Notes under the pieces: generated by a model
The model's input: the letters and a program-made list of their open reading frames with translations, nothing else
Database searches by the model: none
What the model was told of the DNA's origin: nothing
In this document: piece by piece, positions 8,124-17,825 of the stretch
How the letters are laid out: each line of letters starts with the position of its first letter
How positions within the stretch are numbered: the first letter of the stretch is position 1
Made by a program: the position numbers and the translations under genes
Assembly (NCBI GenBank): GCA_017437065.1
Contig: JAFSBX010000131.1
Location: 21,772 to 85,771, forward strand
Source: Lachnospiraceae bacterium
Lineage (GTDB): Bacteria; Bacillota; Clostridia; Lachnospirales; Lachnospiraceae
Reading direction: 5' to 3'
DNA length: 64,000 nt

Positions 8124-8166
8124 ACCCATGTCGGAGGCAAAGATTTCTTTGTATTCCGACATGGGT
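8124..8166 (+). terminator. Strong hairpin between precursor genes and exporter (attenuator or processing stem)
   Basis: Perfect 12-bp arms ACCCATGTCGGA (8124-8135) and TCCGACATGGGT (8155-8166) enclose a second inner stem CAAAGA/TCTTTG. No T-run follows, so it is not a classic full terminator. It more likely lowers read-through into the exporter or protects the precursor mRNA 3' end. Confidence 0.75.
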
Positions 8167-8210
8167 ATCATTAGCATGAGATGTTGTTTGTATTCAATGG
8201 GAGAAAATCT

Positions 8211-9818
8211 ATGAGGAAATACTTCTTTTTCTTAAAAAAATATTACAAAAAGCTAATTATATTATCGGTAGTTGTCCTATTTAGTTCTGTAATAAATATA
8301 ATGCTTACGTTTTTGTCAGGAGCTTATCTTGATGTTTTGGTTGAAAATGCTACATTGCAGAAATTACTTTTTTTGTGTTTTCTTTTTTTAGGAGCTTCAT
8401 GTATTAATTTAGTACTGCAATATTTAATATCCTATATTATGACACCTACAACTGAAAAGTTGATATTTGATATAAAAACATATTTATTAAAACATCTTAG
8501 AAGTATTCCGGTACTGAAATATAAGGAATACAATGTTGCTTATCTTTCTAAGAGAATTGAAGATGATTCACGTATTATCAGTCAGTTTTTTATAGATAAT
8601 TATATTTCATTAATTATTAAAGGAATCGAAATTATTACGATATTCATTTTGGTATTTAATATTAACAGTTATGTCAGTGCTTTGATGTTTATATTTTTAC
8701 CGTTATACTTTATGGTTTATAAAAAAATGAAAAAGTCTCTTTTTGATAAAAACATGATAGCCAGAGAAAAAAGTAATACGCTATTTCAAGATTATACATA
8801 TCAATTGGAGTATCTGGAAGAAAGTGTTATTAATGCAAATTTTGAAAATGATGACAGAATATTGGAACAAAAGTTTGGTGATTACATAAATAGTATAAAC
8901 TCCTTAGTTAAAGTAAACAGCAAGCTAACCTGTTCTCAAAATTTTATAATAGCAGCTATGAATATTTGTGTATTCATAGTAGGTGGAATCAGTGTTATAA
9001 ATGGAAATACCACAGTGGGCGGATTATCTGTTTTGATGTCATATTTTATGCAATTAATAAAAAATATAACATATTATATTCAATTAGGTCAGAAATATCA
9101 ATCTATTAAAGCTTCGATCCATAGAATTGATGAAATACTAAACATTCCTATTACGACAAATGGAACAAATCTGTGTAAAAGTATAGATCATATTGAAGCA
9201 AATATCAGTTTTGAAATTTTGAACCAGCAAATATTGTCAAATGTGATATTTGAATCTGTAACAGGTGATGTTATAGGAATAGTAGGCAACAATGGAAGTG
9301 GTAAATCAACATTAACTAAGGTGTTAATGGGAATCTATGATAGTAATAGTAAAATTGTGATTAATGAGAAAACCAATATGAACGATATAGATCTTTTTTC
9401 TATGAGAAGGGATATTATTTCTTATGTTCCACAGAAAATATCATATCGGGATGTTATGGTTGCGGATGTATTTGGCCAGGAAGGTATACTGATGCATGAG
9501 CAATTAATTGAGCTGTTTTCGGGATTAGGTATTCCGTTTTCGAATGAAGAACTGATTTTTATTCAAAGTAATTGGATGAAAAAAGTAAATGAATTGTCAG
9601 GTGGAGACCAGCAGTTTATTTCCATTTTGCATACAGTTATCAAACAAAAGAAAGTGATTATCTTTGATGAGCCGACAGCAAATTTAGATTTTCAGCGTGT
9701 AGAATTTTTTTGTAAAATAATTAATCTTTTAAAAGTAAACAAAATGATATTTATTATTAGTCATGATAATGAATTGGATAAATTGTTTACCCAAAAGATT
9801 AAACTTTCCAAATTATAA
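8211..9818 (+). CDS. ABC transporter with fused membrane and ATPase domains (lanthipeptide exporter)
   Basis: The 535-residue product has an N-terminal ABC exporter membrane domain (about residues 1-300, six hydrophobic segments) and a C-terminal ATPase. The ATPase has Walker A GNNGSGKST, signature LSGGDQQ, Walker B VIIFDEPTANLDF and switch His in FIISHDNEL. There is no C39 peptidase domain in front, so it cannot cleave the leader as bifunctional LanT exporters do. I prefer the ATG at 8211 (GGGAGA 6 bp upstream) over the ATG at 8181. It is the last gene of the locus, just after the precursors, and most simply exports the modified peptide. Confidence 0.88.
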   Translation: MRKYFFFLKKYYKKLIILSVVVLFSSVINIMLTFLSGAYLDVLVENATLQKLLFLCFLFLGASCINLVLQYLISYIMTPTTEKLIFDIKTYLLKHLRSIPVLKYKEYNVAYLSKRIEDDSRIISQFFIDNYISLIIKGIEIITIFILVFNINSYVSALMFIFLPLYFMVYKKMKKSLFDKNMIAREKSNTLFQDYTYQLEYLEESVINANFENDDRILEQKFGDYINSINSLVKVNSKLTCSQNFIIAAMNICVFIVGGISVINGNTTVGGLSVLMSYFMQLIKNITYYIQLGQKYQSIKASIHRIDEILNIPITTNGTNLCKSIDHIEANISFEILNQQILSNVIFESVTGDVIGIVGNNGSGKSTLTKVLMGIYDSNSKIVINEKTNMNDIDLFSMRRDIISYVPQKISYRDVMVADVFGQEGILMHEQLIELFSGLGIPFSNEELIFIQSNWMKKVNELSGGDQQFISILHTVIKQKKVIIFDEPTANLDFQRVEFFCKIINLLKVNKMIFIISHDNELDKLFTQKIKLSKL

Positions 9819-9824
9819 AATTGA

Positions 9825-9852
9825 GGGAGAATGCTTTGCACTCTCCCCTTTT
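9825..9852. terminator. Bidirectional terminator between exporter and ferredoxin
   Basis: Arms GGGAGA and TCTCCC, extended inward by TGC/GCA, with CTTTT on the right and AATTTT when read from the other strand. It lies between converging genes and can serve both. Confidence 0.8.
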
Positions 9853-9877
9853 AAGTACTGCTTAAATTTGAAATTTA

Positions 9878-10048
9878 TTATGCCTGTTCAATTGTACCTG
9901 TAGGGCAAGCACCAGCGCAAGAACCACAATCGATACATGTATCCGGGTTGATTTCGAATTTTCCATCTCCCATGCTGATTGCACCAACAGGACACTGAGC
10001 TTCACAAGCACCACATGCTACACAAGCATCACCAATACAATATGCCAT
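9878..10048 (-). CDS. 2[4Fe-4S] clostridial-type ferredoxin
   Basis: A 56-residue protein with two full cluster motifs: C-x2-C-x2-C-x3-CP in CVACGACEAQCP and again in CIDCGSCAGACP. The length and the pseudo-twofold pattern match clostridial 2[4Fe-4S] ferredoxins. It would carry low-potential electrons in the cytoplasm, for example for pyruvate oxidation or hydrogenase. AGGAGGATAT precedes the ATG. It lies between the lanthipeptide exporter and pflA and has its own leader region; a link to PflA activation is possible because that radical enzyme needs a reductant, but this is inference. Confidence 0.95.
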   Translation of the reverse strand: MAYCIGDACVACGACEAQCPVGAISMGDGKFEINPDTCIDCGSCAGACPTGTIEQA

Positions 10049-10171
10049 ACTAATATCCTCCTTGTATTTACCAAAATATTTGATATAAATTTATCAATAT
10101 CTAGAAACTATTTTAATATAAAACTTGTTTGAAAACAAGTAAAAATCAAAAAAAGATAAGGAAATTATTGA

Positions 10172-10930
10172 TTAAATTCCCAATTCTTCACGGCGTTTTC
10201 TGATACCATTAAGAATTACCTGCTTTTTCTCGACTACAGCGTCCTTTTCCATGGCAGGGATGCCTTTCAGTTTATAGTTCATACCAAGTTTTTCGTACTT
10301 GGTTTCACCCATGGTGTGATATGGGAGTACATCAAGAGCCTTTAAATTCTTAAGTTTTCCGATAAAGTAACCAAGCTTATATAAATATTCATCATCATCC
10401 GTAATCGTTGGAACGACTACATGACGTATCCAAACAGGTACATTTTTTTCGTCAAGATACTCTGCAAAGGCGAGAATACCTTCGTTTGGCTGAGCGGTCA
10501 GTTCTTTATGTTTCTCGGAATCAATATGTTTGATGTCCAGCATCACGAGGTCTGTCAGAGTCATTAAATGGTCTAATTTTGCCAGCCATTCAGGACTATT
10601 TGTTGTTTTGTATGCGATACCGGAAGAATCGATACAAGTATGAATGTCTTTTTCTTTAGCAAGTGTAAATAATTCAATAAGAAAATCTACCTGCATGAGT
10701 GGTTCGCCACCGGTAACAGTAATACCGCCACCTCTGTAAAAACTTTTGTTACGTTCATATTGTTCAATAATGTAAGAGGGTTCCATTTCTGTGCCGCCAT
10801 TCATTTCCCATGTATCAGGGTTGTGGCAGTAAGCACAGCGCATAGGACAGCCTTGTACAAAAACAACGAAGCGCACGCCGGGACCGTCTACAGTTCCAAA
10901 ACTCTCAAGTGAATGTATTCTACCTTTCAT
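10172..10930 (-). CDS. pflA: Pyruvate formate-lyase activating enzyme (radical SAM)
   Basis: The 252-residue product has the PflA start GRIHSLESFGTVDGPG and the radical-SAM C-x3-C-x2-C motif in QGCPMRCAYCHNPDTW, followed by GGGITVTGGEPLMQ for SAM binding. It generates the glycyl radical on pyruvate formate-lyase, in this genome presumably on G55 of the separate small protein at 21992-22234. I use the ATG at 10930, with AAAGG 9 bp upstream; a second ATG at 10936 would add two residues and sits too close to that site. It lies about 11 kb from the pfl genes rather than beside them, so it has its own promoter in the region shared with the GH16 gene. Confidence 0.95.
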   Translation of the reverse strand: MKGRIHSLESFGTVDGPGVRFVVFVQGCPMRCAYCHNPDTWEMNGGTEMEPSYIIEQYERNKSFYRGGGITVTGGEPLMQVDFLIELFTLAKEKDIHTCIDSSGIAYKTTNSPEWLAKLDHLMTLTDLVMLDIKHIDSEKHKELTAQPNEGILAFAEYLDEKNVPVWIRHVVVPTITDDDEYLYKLGYFIGKLKNLKALDVLPYHTMGETKYEKLGMNYKLKGIPAMEKDAVVEKKQVILNGIRKRREELGI

Positions 10931-11044
10931 AATCATAAACCTTTCTATCTATAATGTCTAAGTATACTATTCACAGATAGAAAAAGCCAGTGATGGCTTA
11001 GAAAAAATACAATGTTTTTTATGAAAAATAATGGTAATAAAATT

Positions 11045-11092
11045 AAAAAGGTGTCATATTTTTAGATTTTTCTAAAAATATGACACCTTTTT
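11045..11092. repeat. 22-bp perfect inverted repeat in the divergent pflA-GH16 intergenic region
   Basis: Arms 11045-11066 and 11071-11092 are perfectly complementary around a 4-base T loop; the inner part contains GGTGTCATATTTTTAGA. The A-run at the left and T-run at the right make it look like a bidirectional terminator, yet both neighbours point away from it. The rest of the 10931-11211 interval holds the two promoters; weak -35/-10 candidates for the GH16 gene (TTGTTA, TATACG) are visible near 11115-11142. Confidence 0.85.
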
Positions 11093-11211
11093 AAAAATAC
11101 AGAACTCAAAAGTTTTGTTAAAAAATTATAAAATCATATACGTGAAAAAGATTATAGTAGGCAAAACAACCAATTGCCTGCTTCTTTTATTTTATTAAAG
11201 GAGGAAAAATG

Positions 11212-14200
11212 ATGGGAAAAAACAGAACTTACATCAAACGTTTGTTGACATTTGTACTTTGTGCAGCAATGGTATTCACTTCATTGAATATACCATCTGT
11301 AACAGTACAGGCTGCTCAGGATATTGCGATTTCTGAGACAATTAGTGAAGAAACACAGCAACAGACGGAAGCAGAAGAATCAACCCAGTCACAAGAAACG
11401 ACGGTTGAGGAAACAGTAACACAGACAGAAACAGAGGAGGCAACTCAGTCAACGGAAACAGAGGCAGAATCAACAGAAGTAGCAACGGAAGTTGAAGAAG
11501 TAACTTTGCCGGAGGAAACTGAGGTTGAAGAAACGGAAACAACAACGGAAGTTGAAGAAACATTAACTGAGGTTGAAGAGACAACAACCGAAGTGATAGA
11601 GACAGAAGTTGAAACGGAAGTTATAGAAATAGAAGAAACTCTGACAGAAGAAGAGACAGAGGAAGCTGAATTTGGAATTAGCGGTGAAGTAGTTGCTTTA
11701 GATACAGCAGAAACAGAAGTAATTATTTCCGAGCAGCAGAATCAGGCATTTGTAGGTAATGCTGTTACATTAACATATGTGGCTAATACAGAGGATTTTG
11801 CTTTTGGTACGGATTATACTGTAAAAGTTAATGGAACAGATGCGAAGGATAAAGTGACAGTTAATGATTCAACTATCACATTGGATAGCAGTTTGTTCAC
11901 ATCTGAGGGAGTATATACAATTTTATTTGAAAAAGCAGGATGTGTAATTTCACCTGTATATCAGAAGGTATATGCGAACGGCAGTACGGATGAATGGAAT
12001 CTGGTATGGTATGATGAATTTGCCGGAAATGCACTTGATACAAGCAAATGGGATTACCAGACAGGAAACGGTTCTGCATACGGAATTTCAGGATGGGGTA
12101 ATGAAGAAGAGCAGTATTATACAGATTCTACAGAGAATACATCTGTAGGTGATGGTACTTTAACAATTACTGCCAAGAAAGATGGAAAATATGAAGGAAG
12201 TAATTATACTTCTGCAAGATTACGTACAGTAGTAGAAGAACTGGATGCTAATGGAAATGCTAAAACAGGTACACCGTTAAAAATCGGAACTTACGGTAAA
12301 ATTGAAGCAAAAATGAAATTACCGGCAGGAAAAGGTGTATGGCCGGCATTCTGGATGCTTCCACATGATTCTGAATACGGTTCATGGGCTACATCCGGTG
12401 AAATTGATATTATGGAAGCGAGAGGTCGTTTAACTAACACTGTATGCGGTACAATTCATTACGGCGGTGTATGGCCAAATAACGTACATAACGGCAAAGA
12501 CTATTATTTTGCTGAAGGAGACAGTTTTGAAGAGTATCATATCTATACAGTAGAATGGGATCCTACAGAAATCAGATGGTATGTTGACGGAGAAGAGTAT
12601 AGCGCTATTTCCAACTGGTATGCAGAAGCCGGTGAAGAAGGAAATTATCCGTTCCCGGCACCTTTTGATGAAGATTTCTATATTCTTTTAAACCTTGCCG
12701 TGGGAGGAACCTTTGATTCAGTTGCTTCAGAAGACGTTGAAGTAGATGAAAACGGTGTGTCCATGGATGTGGATTATGTCAGATGGTATCAGAGAGATCA
12801 GGAGGTTTATGATAACTGGGAAATTACAGGGCCTACAATTGAAAAAGATGAAACAGAAACAGCAGACGAATTACTTGCTAAAACAGATGAAAACGGTAAT
12901 TTTATAAAAGACGGTAACTTTACTGAAATGAATACAACTCCATATACGGCAGATGGAAGTTGGGAAATCAAAGACGGTTACTGGGCAGCATTACTTATTC
13001 CGGGGAATGGAGCAGGTGAAGCTGCATGGTCTAAAGTAGATAATAACGGAAAGAATTATTTGAAAGTAGAAGTAACAGAGGCAGGAAGCCAGACATATTC
13101 CTCACAGATGTTACAGTACTTACCGATGGTAAAAGGATATTCTTATGAAATATCTTATTCTGCTTATACAGACACACTGGCTACAAAAGCAGATGTATCT
13201 TTGAAAATCGGTGGAGATAATGATAACGGATGGGCAGTTTATTCAGGAAATTATACAGATGAATTAACTACCACTCCTACAACTTACACGCATAAGTTTA
13301 CAATGACAGGTGAAACAGATGCTACAGCGAGATTTGAATTTAACCTTGCAACTTCAGAAGGTAATGTATATCTCAGTGACGTATCTGTGAAACTTACAGA
13401 AATTAACGAAAATGATGGTGAAGATGATGCGAAAAAGCCATTGTCTGATGGAAACCATGTATATAACGGTGAGTTTAATATCGGTATGGACAGCCTGTTA
13501 TACTGGCACTGGACAGGAAATGATGATGTTGCAAAAGTTGCAGTAGGAAAAGAAGACGGAAACCGCGTAGCACAGGTAAAAGCAACAGCAGAAAGTCCTG
13601 TATCTGTTTGGCAGTTAGGTATGAATTTGCTTCAGAAGGATGCTTATGAGTTAACTTTTGATGTAAATAGTGAAGCAGCACAGAATATTGGAGTAGCATT
13701 TACAAGTGCAGACGGACAAACAACTTATTATACCGAAAATAAAGCTGTACAGGCAGGAAAATCTACAGTTACAATTAAATTTACACAGCCGGAAGGTAAA
13801 ACAGATGAAGCAGCAAAAATGATGTTTACATTTGCAGGAAATGCTTCTTTGGACAATGTGAAGTTAATTCGTAAAACAAACAGTAACGTAGACTTTAGTT
13901 CCATGGAAATTTGGCCTATTTATAATGGTGATTTCTTTAATGGAAAAGACGGATGGAATATCTGGAGTCAGGATGGCTGCGGTATTGGTTCCGAAGTAAA
14001 TGCAGACGGACAGTTAGAAACAAAAGTGACAATTGTCGGAGGTGCTGCATTCTATTCAGCGGGAATCCAGTCTGCCGGCATGAAACTGAATAAAGGAATT
14101 AACTATAGAGTTAAATTTGATTATGATATTCCTTCTGAAAAAACATATAAAATCGAATTAGCAGGTGTACAGAGAGACATTACATTACCTGCCGGAAAAG

Positions 14201-17200
14201 GTACTTATGTCAGTGAGCCGTTTACAGGAGCAGGTAATACAATGTTTACATTGTATCTTGGACCGGTTCAGGCAGCAGAATATACAATATTATTAGATAA
14301 TGTAGAAGTTTATATTGATCCGGACAGCCTGACAGTGCCGGAAGGTTATGCAAAACCGGTAAGTCTTGCTCAGGATGGTGAAGGAAATACAGTAGATGGT
14401 GCAGTTGTAAAATATTCTGAAAATACAGCATGGGAAGCGGCAGCAAATAAAGAATATTATATCAATGGAACAAAAGTTAGTGATACAAATGTAGTTGTAG
14501 ATAAAGAAAATAATTTAATTAAATTAGATGTTTCCTGTTTTGCAAAAGCAGGCAGCTATACATTTGCAGTTGCAGCAGATGGATTTACTACAACAAAAGC
14601 AATTACATTAACAGTCATGGATGCAGCAGATACCAACAAATTATTGAATGGTAATTTCTCTGATGGAACAAATTCATGGGGATTCTGGACAGATCCGAGT
14701 TGTTCAACGAATGCATTTACCGTAGAAGATGGAGTAGCAAAGGTTTACCACCATTACAATATCGGTAATGCATGGGATTTACAGCTCTTCCAGGAAGGCT
14801 TAGCATACGAAGCAGGTGATTATGTTCTTAGCTTTGATGCGTGGGCAGATGTAGAAAGACCGATTAACTTGCGTTTACAAAATGGAAATGATGCAGTGGC
14901 AGGTACAGACAATTATGTACTTCTTTCCACTACAAAACCGCAGAAGTCCTACACATTTTTATTAAGGAATTTGAATGCAAACCAAAATGTGAAATTAAAC
15001 TTCCAAATGGGTAGTATGACTTTTAATGGTGTACCGGCATTAAACGATGGAGCAAATCCTTATAATATTTATTTTGATAATATCATATTACGTCCGGCAG
15101 AAGAAAGTGATTATGACACTATGCCGGGAGTCATTGCAACACCGGGATCGGCAACCATAGGCGAGGATGTTGAAGTAACTTATACAGAGGCATTCAGCAA
15201 ATGGAAAAATGCGGAAAAAACAGTTTATGTAAATGGAAAAGCCGTAGCTAATGATAAGGTGACAGCAACAGACAACGGTTTGACAATTGACAAGAGTGTA
15301 TTTACAGCTACCGGAATTGGCAGATATGAGATTTATATTATTGCAGAGGGCTTTGACAAGACAAATTCTGTTTATAAGAATGTAATTGATTTAGACGGCA
15401 ACCATATTTTTGACGGTGACTTGAGTAAGCAGGGTGCTTGGGAAATCATTGACGAAAATAAAGAAGGTTTAAGTGCAGGTGTTATTGAAAATGGTGAATA
15501 CAAATTAGACTATAATGCCGGATATTATAGAGACGACTGGAAGTGTTGGGTAGACTGGTCCTCACAGTTAAAACAAAGCAATATTTCATTGGACGCAGGA
15601 ACGAGTTATGTGCTTCGCTTTGATGCAGAAACAAACCTTGCCGGCGGACGTGATATCAATATTGAAATGAGCGGACAGGGTAAGACAGCCGTATCACTTA
15701 CAGAAGAGAGAGGTACTTATGAAGTACAGTTCGATAATGCACAGGCTATAGATAATTTCTATATTACATTCCTCGTAGGACCGGTTGGAGAAAAACTTCA
15801 GCAGAACGATGGAAACAATGCTTGTGTTGTACCTCATACATTAACAATTGACAATATCTCTTTGACAGTAGCAGGAGAAGAGAAAGAAGGCTTAAGAGTA
15901 AGTCCTATTCCAAATCAGACATATACAGGTAAGGCAATTAAACCGGAACTGACTGTATTTGATGGTTATAAACGTCTGAGTGCAGGAAAAGATTACACAG
16001 TAACTTTTAAAAATAACAAAAATAAAGGTACAGCTAAAGTTACCGTAAAAGGAAAAGGTAACTATGCAGGTACAGCTACAACAGAATTTGAAATCGTACA
16101 GAAAAATGTAGCAGATGAAGATATTGTACTTATTTACAAAGATAAACTGGTAGAAACTACCAAAAATCAGAAGCCGTTATCCAAAGTAACTTATAATGGA
16201 AAATCCTTAACCGGCAAAGAGTATAAGGTAGAGTACTTCCAGCTTGCAGACGGAGAAGTACCGGAAGATGCAAAAGCTTTGTCACAGGTGAAAAAAGCAG
16301 GTACTTATCAGATGGTAATTACCGGAAAAGGTAACTTTACAGGCAGCAGAAGTGAAACAATTACGGTATATCCAAAGAACTCTGTGAAGGATATGAGCAA
16401 GCTGAAGGTAAAATTCAAAAAGGTAGACAGCAAAGGTAACGTAAGCTGGGCAAACAGCTATAGCGTAGTATGGGATGGCACTTTCCAGACACCGGAAATT
16501 GCAGTATTCGATGGAAACAAAATGGTGGAAGCAGCTAACTACATTGTGGAATATGATCCGGTAAGCTGTAACAAGGTAGGAACTGCTAGCATTAAAGTCA
16601 CCGGTGTCATGACAGAAACCGAGGATGGCATCAGCGGATATATCGGAAGCACAACCAAGACTTTCAAAATTAATGCGACCAAGCTTTCTAATGTAGCAGA
16701 AATTGATGCTACAAAATGGAAAAAGACAGTAAGCATTGATGAAGTAACAGGATTTGCTGTGCAGGAAAGTAACATGTTGAAGCTGAAAGCCGGAAAAGTG
16801 GATGAAAACTTTGGTGAAGGCAGTGCTTATACAGTAAGCTATACAAAGAACAATAAAGCGGGAACTGCAACCGTTATCTACAAAGGAATCGGAAAGTACA
16901 ACGGCACAATTAAAAAGACCTTTAGTGTAGCTGCTATCTCTTTATTTGAAAAGAATAAGAGTGGTGCATATGTTCCGGTAGAGGGCGTAGAAGTTAACGT
17001 AGAAGAAAGTGTACAATTTGTTCAGAAGGGAAGCAAAGCAGCGGTAACAGTAATCTACAAAGGCATTATTTTGGAAGAAGGAAAAGACTATAAGCTGACC
17101 TACAAGAACAACAAAGCAGTAACAACAGCAAAGACAAAAGAAAATAAGAAACCACAGGTAACAATTACCGGTATCAATGGTTACAAAGGAAAAATGACAG

Positions 17201-17781
17201 TCAAGTTTGTAATTGAACCAACAGATTTGTCAACCTTAAGTATCGTATCAAAAGATGTGGCATACCAGAACAAGAAAGGTAAATTCATGTCTGCACCGGT
17301 AGTAACAGACTTATACGGAAGCAAACTGAAAGCAGGAAGAGATTATACTGTAAAATATTACTTAGGTACTGAGGAAAATGCACCGGAAGTAACGAAACAG
17401 GATGTAGTAGATGCGAACGAAATAATTAAGGTAGTAGTAACAGCAAAAGAAAACGGCAACTATATCGGAAGCATTGAAACCTCCTATGTGGTAGTAATTC
17501 AGGATATTTCCAAAGCGAAGGTAACAGTAAAATCAAAACCTTACACTGGAAAAGCGATTACACTTACCCCGGAGGATTTCACAACCATTAAGGTAGGAGA
17601 TACCAAGCTGGTAGAAGGAAAACATTATGTAATCGTAGAAGACAGCTATGTAAATAACATCAACAAAGGAAAAGCCAGTGTAATCATTAGAGGTGTTAAT
17701 AATTACGGTGGAGAAAAGAAAGTAACCTTCACAATTACAAGCCGTCCAATGTCATGGGTTCAGAATCTTTTCAAATGGTAA
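11212..17781 (+). CDS. Large secreted GH16 beta-glucanase with multiple carbohydrate-binding and Ig-like domains
   Basis: The 2189-residue product has a signal peptide (residues 1 to about 35, ending VQAAQ), then a Thr/Glu-rich linker of short TE-type repeats to about residue 157, and one small Ig-like domain. A GH16 domain follows (about 260-540) with E397, D399 and E402 in GEIDIMEARG, the laminarinase/lichenase catalytic motif. Behind it are about five CBM4/9-like modules, each starting with a phrase such as KDGNFTEM, YNGEFNIG, YNGDFFNG, LNGNFSDG or FDGDLSKQ. The last 600 residues are repeated small beta domains with the phrase AGKDYTVTFKNNKNKGTA. No LPxTG motif is visible. It would hydrolyse beta-1,3 or mixed-linkage glucans outside the cell. 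The ATG at 11212 is better spaced from GGAGG than that at 11209. Confidence 0.92.
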   Translation: MGKNRTYIKRLLTFVLCAAMVFTSLNIPSVTVQAAQDIAISETISEETQQQTEAEESTQSQETTVEETVTQTETEEATQSTETEAESTEVATEVEEVTLPEETEVEETETTTEVEETLTEVEETTTEVIETEVETEVIEIEETLTEEETEEAEFGISGEVVALDTAETEVIISEQQNQAFVGNAVTLTYVANTEDFAFGTDYTVKVNGTDAKDKVTVNDSTITLDSSLFTSEGVYTILFEKAGCVISPVYQKVYANGSTDEWNLVWYDEFAGNALDTSKWDYQTGNGSAYGISGWGNEEEQYYTDSTENTSVGDGTLTITAKKDGKYEGSNYTSARLRTVVEELDANGNAKTGTPLKIGTYGKIEAKMKLPAGKGVWPAFWMLPHDSEYGSWATSGEIDIMEARGRLTNTVCGTIHYGGVWPNNVHNGKDYYFAEGDSFEEYHIYTVEWDPTEIRWYVDGEEYSAISNWYAEAGEEGNYPFPAPFDEDFYILLNLAVGGTFDSVASEDVEVDENGVSMDVDYVRWYQRDQEVYDNWEITGPTIEKDETETADELLAKTDENGNFIKDGNFTEMNTTPYTADGSWEIKDGYWAALLIPGNGAGEAAWSKVDNNGKNYLKVEVTEAGSQTYSSQMLQYLPMVKGYSYEISYSAYTDTLATKADVSLKIGGDNDNGWAVYSGNYTDELTTTPTTYTHKFTMTGETDATARFEFNLATSEGNVYLSDVSVKLTEINENDGEDDAKKPLSDGNHVYNGEFNIGMDSLLYWHWTGNDDVAKVAVGKEDGNRVAQVKATAESPVSVWQLGMNLLQKDAYELTFDVNSEAAQNIGVAFTSADGQTTYYTENKAVQAGKSTVTIKFTQPEGKTDEAAKMMFTFAGNASLDNVKLIRKTNSNVDFSSMEIWPIYNGDFFNGKDGWNIWSQDGCGIGSEVNADGQLETKVTIVGGAAFYSAGIQSAGMKLNKGINYRVKFDYDIPSEKTYKIELAGVQRDITLPAGKGTYVSEPFTGAGNTMFTLYLGPVQAAEYTILLDNVEVYIDPDSLTVPEGYAKPVSLAQDGEGNTVDGAVVKYSENTAWEAAANKEYYINGTKVSDTNVVVDKENNLIKLDVSCFAKAGSYTFAVAADGFTTTKAITLTVMDAADTNKLLNGNFSDGTNSWGFWTDPSCSTNAFTVEDGVAKVYHHYNIGNAWDLQLFQEGLAYEAGDYVLSFDAWADVERPINLRLQNGNDAVAGTDNYVLLSTTKPQKSYTFLLRNLNANQNVKLNFQMGSMTFNGVPALNDGANPYNIYFDNIILRPAEESDYDTMPGVIATPGSATIGEDVEVTYTEAFSKWKNAEKTVYVNGKAVANDKVTATDNGLTIDKSVFTATGIGRYEIYIIAEGFDKTNSVYKNVIDLDGNHIFDGDLSKQGAWEIIDENKEGLSAGVIENGEYKLDYNAGYYRDDWKCWVDWSSQLKQSNISLDAGTSYVLRFDAETNLAGGRDINIEMSGQGKTAVSLTEERGTYEVQFDNAQAIDNFYITFLVGPVGEKLQQNDGNNACVVPHTLTIDNISLTVAGEEKEGLRVSPIPNQTYTGKAIKPELTVFDGYKRLSAGKDYTVTFKNNKNKGTAKVTVKGKGNYAGTATTEFEIVQKNVADEDIVLIYKDKLVETTKNQKPLSKVTYNGKSLTGKEYKVEYFQLADGEVPEDAKALSQVKKAGTYQMVITGKGNFTGSRSETITVYPKNSVKDMSKLKVKFKKVDSKGNVSWANSYSVVWDGTFQTPEIAVFDGNKMVEAANYIVEYDPVSCNKVGTASIKVTGVMTETEDGISGYIGSTTKTFKINATKLSNVAEIDATKWKKTVSIDEVTGFAVQESNMLKLKAGKVDENFGEGSAYTVSYTKNNKAGTATVIYKGIGKYNGTIKKTFSVAAISLFEKNKSGAYVPVEGVEVNVEESVQFVQKGSKAAVTVIYKGIILEEGKDYKLTYKNNKAVTTAKTKENKKPQVTITGINGYKGKMTVKFVIEPTDLSTLSIVSKDVAYQNKKGKFMSAPVVTDLYGSKLKAGRDYTVKYYLGTEENAPEVTKQDVVDANEIIKVVVTAKENGNYIGSIETSYVVVIQDISKAKVTVKSKPYTGKAITLTPEDFTTIKVGDTKLVEGKHYVIVEDSYVNNINKGKASVIIRGVNNYGGEKKVTFTITSRPMSWVQNLFKW

Positions 17782-17825
17782 TTGTTTAAATTTAATGTGA
17801 AATATTAACATGAAAAGAGTAAGAT

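Noticed and set aside
17600-17781. Sortase anchor at the end of the GH16 protein
   Set aside because: The C-terminus ends without LPxTG, a hydrophobic span or a basic tail.
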